A stretch of DNA of 61,890 nucleotides from W0P28-013 sp963593685 (lineage in GTDB: Bacteria > Bacteroidota > Bacteroidia > Bacteroidales > Paludibacteraceae), in NCBI GenBank assembly GCA_963593685.1, contig CAVBBP010000004.1, forward strand, positions 1-61,890. Reading direction: 5' to 3'. A program made the position numbers and the translations under genes. Each line of letters opens with the position of its first letter. Within the stretch, counting starts at the first letter, position 1. Below, piece by piece: positions 59,790 to 61,890 of this stretch. Under the pieces are notes generated by a model. That model had not been told where the DNA came from, did no database searches, and saw only the letters and a program-made list of their open reading frames with translations.

Positions 59790-59975
59790 TGAAATTAGTG
59801 TGAAAGTGTATAAAGTGAAAAGTGTATAAAGTTGAAAGTTTGTAAAGTTCGTAAAGTTGAAAGTAGGGACGCGGCATGCCATGTCCGTTTTGTGGATTTG
59901 CAGATTTGGTTATTTGTTGAATTGTTGAACTGTTGAAGCGAATAAATCCGTCAATTTGTAAATTTGTCAATCATT
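59790..59975. repeat. Intergenic tandem-repeat mosaic upstream of the parC promoter
   Basis: GTGTGAAA, GTGTATAAAGT, GTAAAGTTCGTAAAGTTG units (59801-59865), GTAGGGACGCGGCATGCCAT with TGTCC (the hairpin module also near 42694), GTTGAATTGTTGAACTGTTG and GTCAATTTGTAAATTTG units. Here the repeats lie upstream of the promoter, not in the leader. Confidence 0.75.
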
Positions 59976-60025
59976 CGACCTATAAACTACTCGCCTTCCA
60001 CTACTTCGTTTGGCGAATCGGACAC

Positions 60026-60065
60026 AAAAAAAACAGAGACCACCCCATTGGGCAACCTCTGCTTT
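60026..60065 (-). terminator. Intrinsic terminator, minus strand
   Basis: On the minus strand GCAGAG...CTCTG with an inner CCCAATGGG hairpin is followed by eight T. It ends whatever transcript passes the tRNA-Asp terminator region; a short open frame (60096-60176) without a clear start precedes it. Confidence 0.7.
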
Positions 60066-60169
60066 TGCGTTTGTCGATTATCGAAAGCGAGCCGATTATT
60101 TCTCGTCTTCGATGGCGGCTTGTGCAGCGGCCAAGTGGGCGATAAGCACACCGAACAGCGCAAAAACAA

Positions 60170-60199
60170 AAATCGCCTACACTGTATTGTAAGCGATTT
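60170..60199 (-). terminator. Terminator after tRNA-Asp
   Basis: AAATCGCCTACA (60170-60181) pairs with TGTAAGCGATTT (60188-60199), one wobble, and TTTGTTTTTG follows on the minus strand, directly after the tRNA 3' end. Confidence 0.75.
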
Positions 60200-60202
60200 C
60201 TG

Positions 60203-60276
60203 CGGTGCGGACGGGACTCGAACCCGCGACCCCCGGCGTGACAGGCCGATATTCTAACCAACTGAACTACCGCACC
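60203..60276 (-). tRNA. tRNA-Asp (anticodon GTC)
   Basis: A 74-base cloverleaf. Acceptor GGTGCGG/CCGCACC with discriminator G; D-arm TAGTTCAGTTGGTTAGAAT; anticodon stem-loop TCGGCCTGTCACGCCGG with GTC; T-arm CGGGTTCGAGTCCCG. CCA not encoded. Reads GAC and GAU, and would be a Tgt substrate. Confidence 0.95.
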
Positions 60277-60388
60277 AAAAGGGGTTTGCTCTCAAAAGCG
60301 GTGCAAAGGTACAACATTTATTCGAATTGACAAACTTTTTTGTCGTTTTTTTCAAAAAAAAGCGCAAAAGTCTGACTATCAGCACTCA

Positions 60389-61141
60389 TCAGAAGGTATA
60401 TTTGGCGGCAACCGTCGGGCAACATTTGAAACCTTTGACCGAACTGAAGTTCACACTCATCTCTATTTCGGAGCCGATGGCGATGCACGGACGGATATTC
60501 CACCAAATCTGCGGCTCGGTGATGAACACAAACCGCGATTTGCTGGGTGTGTCGAGCAGGCGCGCGCGTGCGTCGTAGATATTGGTATTGCGCTCGTACC
60601 AAAAATCGGCGAAACCTGCGAATGTAAAGCGATTTTTCCACCAACTGATGCTCCAAACCGCCGTCAGTTGGAACGAGGCAGGCTCTTTGCCCATGATGTA
60701 TTTGTAGAGTGCTTTCAGATTGTAAGTGCGCGTGTAGTCCTCGCTGTGCAGAAAGTAGTCGAAGCCCACCAAAAAGGCGTTGTTGATGCTCAAACCGCTG
60801 CTATCGACCACAAAAAGTCCGCCGTTGTACTCCAACTGCACGCTTATCGGCACTTTTTTCGAGAGCGAAAAACAGCGCGCCACCTCGGTATAGGCTAGTC
60901 CGGGATTGCTGTAAGTGCCGTTTGTAACCGATGTTTTCGCCTTGAAATTGTAGTCGATATCGACAAATATATAGGTGTTGCCTATCTTGTCGGGCTTAAA
61001 CATTTCGAAGGTGGTGGTAACATAATTGCGCCCCGCTCCGAAGTCGTAATGCACCTGAAAATTCTGCGCTGTAAGAAAAAATGGCGAGAGGCAAAAAAGC
61101 AAAAAAACGCTTTTTTTCGTAAAAAGTACTCTTTTCATCAT
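60389..61141 (-). CDS. DUF5020 Tsx-like outer-membrane protein
   Basis: A 250-residue protein with a signal peptide (FLLFCLSPFFLTAQ) and a barrel-type body: FQVHYDFGAGRNYVTTTFEM at 28-47, GNTYIFVDIDYNF, VSVQLEY-like strands, YTEVARCFSL, and a final VAAKYTF with the C-terminal phenylalanine of outer-membrane barrels. DUF5020 belongs with Tsx-type nucleoside channels by its opening motif. The substrate is unproven. A second ATG three bases later is an equally good start. The gap on either side of 60277-60388 is unremarkable. Confidence 0.8.
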   Translation of the reverse strand: MMKRVLFTKKSVFLLFCLSPFFLTAQNFQVHYDFGAGRNYVTTTFEMFKPDKIGNTYIFVDIDYNFKAKTSVTNGTYSNPGLAYTEVARCFSLSKKVPISVQLEYNGGLFVVDSSGLSINNAFLVGFDYFLHSEDYTRTYNLKALYKYIMGKEPASFQLTAVWSISWWKNRFTFAGFADFWYERNTNIYDARARLLDTPSKSRFVFITEPQIWWNIRPCIAIGSEIEMSVNFSSVKGFKCCPTVAAKYTF

Positions 61142-61309
61142 GTTTCAGTTGAGGTTTTGTGGCACTATTGGCGTGCAAAATTTACAATTTGATAGTTGAT
61201 TAAAATGCTGTTTTTCATATACTTACAAAGATTTTTGGCAACAAAAAAGCCTTCGTTTGGCAAAATAGTTTCAAAATATAGAAATTATGCTGTAAAGCAT
61301 AACTTTTTT

Positions 61310-61341
61310 TTTGAAAGCGTGTCCAAAAGGTAGTACCTTTG
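61310..61341 (+). promoter_or_regulatory. Bacteroidetes-type promoter of a small RNA
   Basis: TTTG (61310-61313), exactly 20 bases, then TACCTTTG (61334-61341). Nothing protein-like follows before the terminator at 61409-61440. Confidence 0.75.
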
Positions 61342-61347
61342 CAGTGT

Positions 61348-61440
61348 AAGAAGATACAAGACCAAATCTTTTTTACCTTAAAAACCTAATACTGAAAAAT
61401 TATTGTGGAAAAGTCTCTTTGTGAAAAGGGGCTTTTTTTT
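61348..61440 (+). ncRNA. Probable small RNA of about 90 bases
   Basis: The stretch begins at the expected start site of a full-consensus promoter and ends in a perfect terminator: AAAAGTCTCTTT (61409-61420) pairs with AAAGGGGCTTTT (61425-61436) around GTGA, and the T run reaches 61440. In between is an AT-rich leader with TCTTTTTTACCTTAAAAACC and TTATTGTGG. No open frame of note. It may belong to a conserved Bacteroidales RNA class (the Bacteroidales-1 motif is one to test), but I cannot confirm that. It lies between DUF5020 and the IS30 element. Confidence 0.6.
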
Positions 61441-61591
61441 GTGCGACAAAGGTATGATTTTTATGCATACAGACCAAATTGTGCAAATTCAATTAAGAAA
61501 TGCAACTTTTGGTAAGAACTTGGAGCGCACGCATTTATACAAAATTTTGAGAGGAAAGAACAAAAGCTCTCTCCTCTCGCTGGAAAATTGG

Positions 61592-61599
61592 TATATTTG
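61592..61599 (+). promoter_or_regulatory. -7 box of the IS30 transposase
   Basis: TATATTTG, 24 bases before the transposase ATG; no -33 TTTG at the right distance. A GAGAGGA...TCCTCTC inverted pair lies just upstream (61549-61579) and could be part of the element's end. Confidence 0.45.
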
Positions 61600-61623
61600 C
61601 GGCTCCGTCCAAAAGTTACAAAT

Positions 61624-61890
61624 ATGGCACAACTAACCAGAGAACAAAGGTACACAATTTTTGTGATGTACGAACAGGGGTTTTCGATAACAGAAATTGC
61701 GAGAACCATCAACAAAAACAAGTCTGTCGTTTCGCGCGAGATTAAGCGCAACAGCGATGAAAAGGGGCGTTATCGATTTACCTACGCCCAAGAAATGGCC
61801 GATATGCGCAAGGAGCGACTTCGCAAACCACGCAAATTTACGGGCGAAATCGAGAACCGCATCATTCGCTACATACGCGGCAAACAGTGG
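61624..61890 (+). CDS. IS30-family transposase, N-terminal part (cut by window edge)
   Basis: From the ATG at 61624 the frame stays open to the window end (89 codons). It reads MAQLTREQRYTIFVMYEQGF, then SITEIARTINKNKSVVSREI with K and R following, the helix-turn-helix pair that opens IS30-family transposases, then a basic stretch (RKERLRKPRKFTGEIENRII). The DDE catalytic domain would follow beyond the window. The left inverted repeat should lie between 61441 and 61600, but I could not define it without the right end. Confidence 0.88.
   Translation, partial: MAQLTREQRYTIFVMYEQGFSITEIARTINKNKSVVSREIKRNSDEKGRYRFTYAQEMADMRKERLRKPRKFTGEIENRIIRYIRGKQW

Noticed and set aside
61403..61636. Plus-strand frame of 77 codons before the IS30 transposase
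   Set aside because: Its first codons lie within the terminator of the probable small RNA and it overlaps the transposase start; composition is not protein-like.

Overview
The window is chromosomal DNA from a Bacteroidetes bacterium, most likely of the order Bacteroidales. The evidence is several promoters of the Bacteroidetes type (TTTG, about 20 bases, TAnnTTTG), a PorE-like type IX secretion lipoprotein, a protein with a type IX sorting tail, GldE, a TonB-dependent receptor with a DUF5689 lipoprotein, a DUF5020 outer-membrane protein, and the coaX / outer-membrane barrel / TPR / lptC / gldE / ppiD gene order. The genus cannot be told from this sequence.

Layout. 1-4420: the tail of a tatC gene, then a BcgI-like (type IIB) restriction-modification pair between two directly repeated MITE-like elements. 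4423-7622: a complete DpnII-type system (two methylases, the nuclease and one unknown small protein), inserted at the 3' end of an RND exporter gene whose last codons are present again on the far side. 7626-12334: exporter, FabZ-like dehydratase, thioesterase, gcvT. 12591-21482: the envelope and cofactor run ppiD, gldE, lptC, TPR protein, outer-membrane barrel, coaX, thyA. 21665-24078: a third restriction-modification system directly against the stop codon of porE. 24080-29791: porE, a phosphoesterase/PQQ-propeller protein, tRNA-Leu, a DUF1016 nuclease. 30302-37859: a TonB receptor, two lipoproteins and a divergent secreted nuclease, with a YafQ toxin-antitoxin pair inserted among them. 38097-50616: clpB, two tandem deoxynucleoside kinases, a type IX cargo protein, a glycosyltransferase, a broken secreted-protein gene, nadD, two LptF/G-type permeases and tgt. 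50616-61890: mfd, a lipoprotein, rsmF-like, DUF2147, parC, tRNA-Asp, DUF5020, a probable small RNA, and the start of an IS30 transposase cut by the window edge.

The most unusual feature is between the genes. Nearly every intergenic gap is filled with a mosaic of short tandem repeats of 7 to 9 bases mixed with small GC-rich hairpins. The same modules recur in at least 19 places. Where tested, they keep the same order and orientation relative to transcription on both strands: one set after stop codons, another just before start codons. I do not recognise this as a described repeat family.

Taken together the window is a housekeeping and envelope-biogenesis chromosome segment, with lipopolysaccharide export, type IX secretion and outer-membrane nutrient uptake. 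At least three restriction-modification systems, a toxin-antitoxin pair and an insertion sequence have been added at gene borders.
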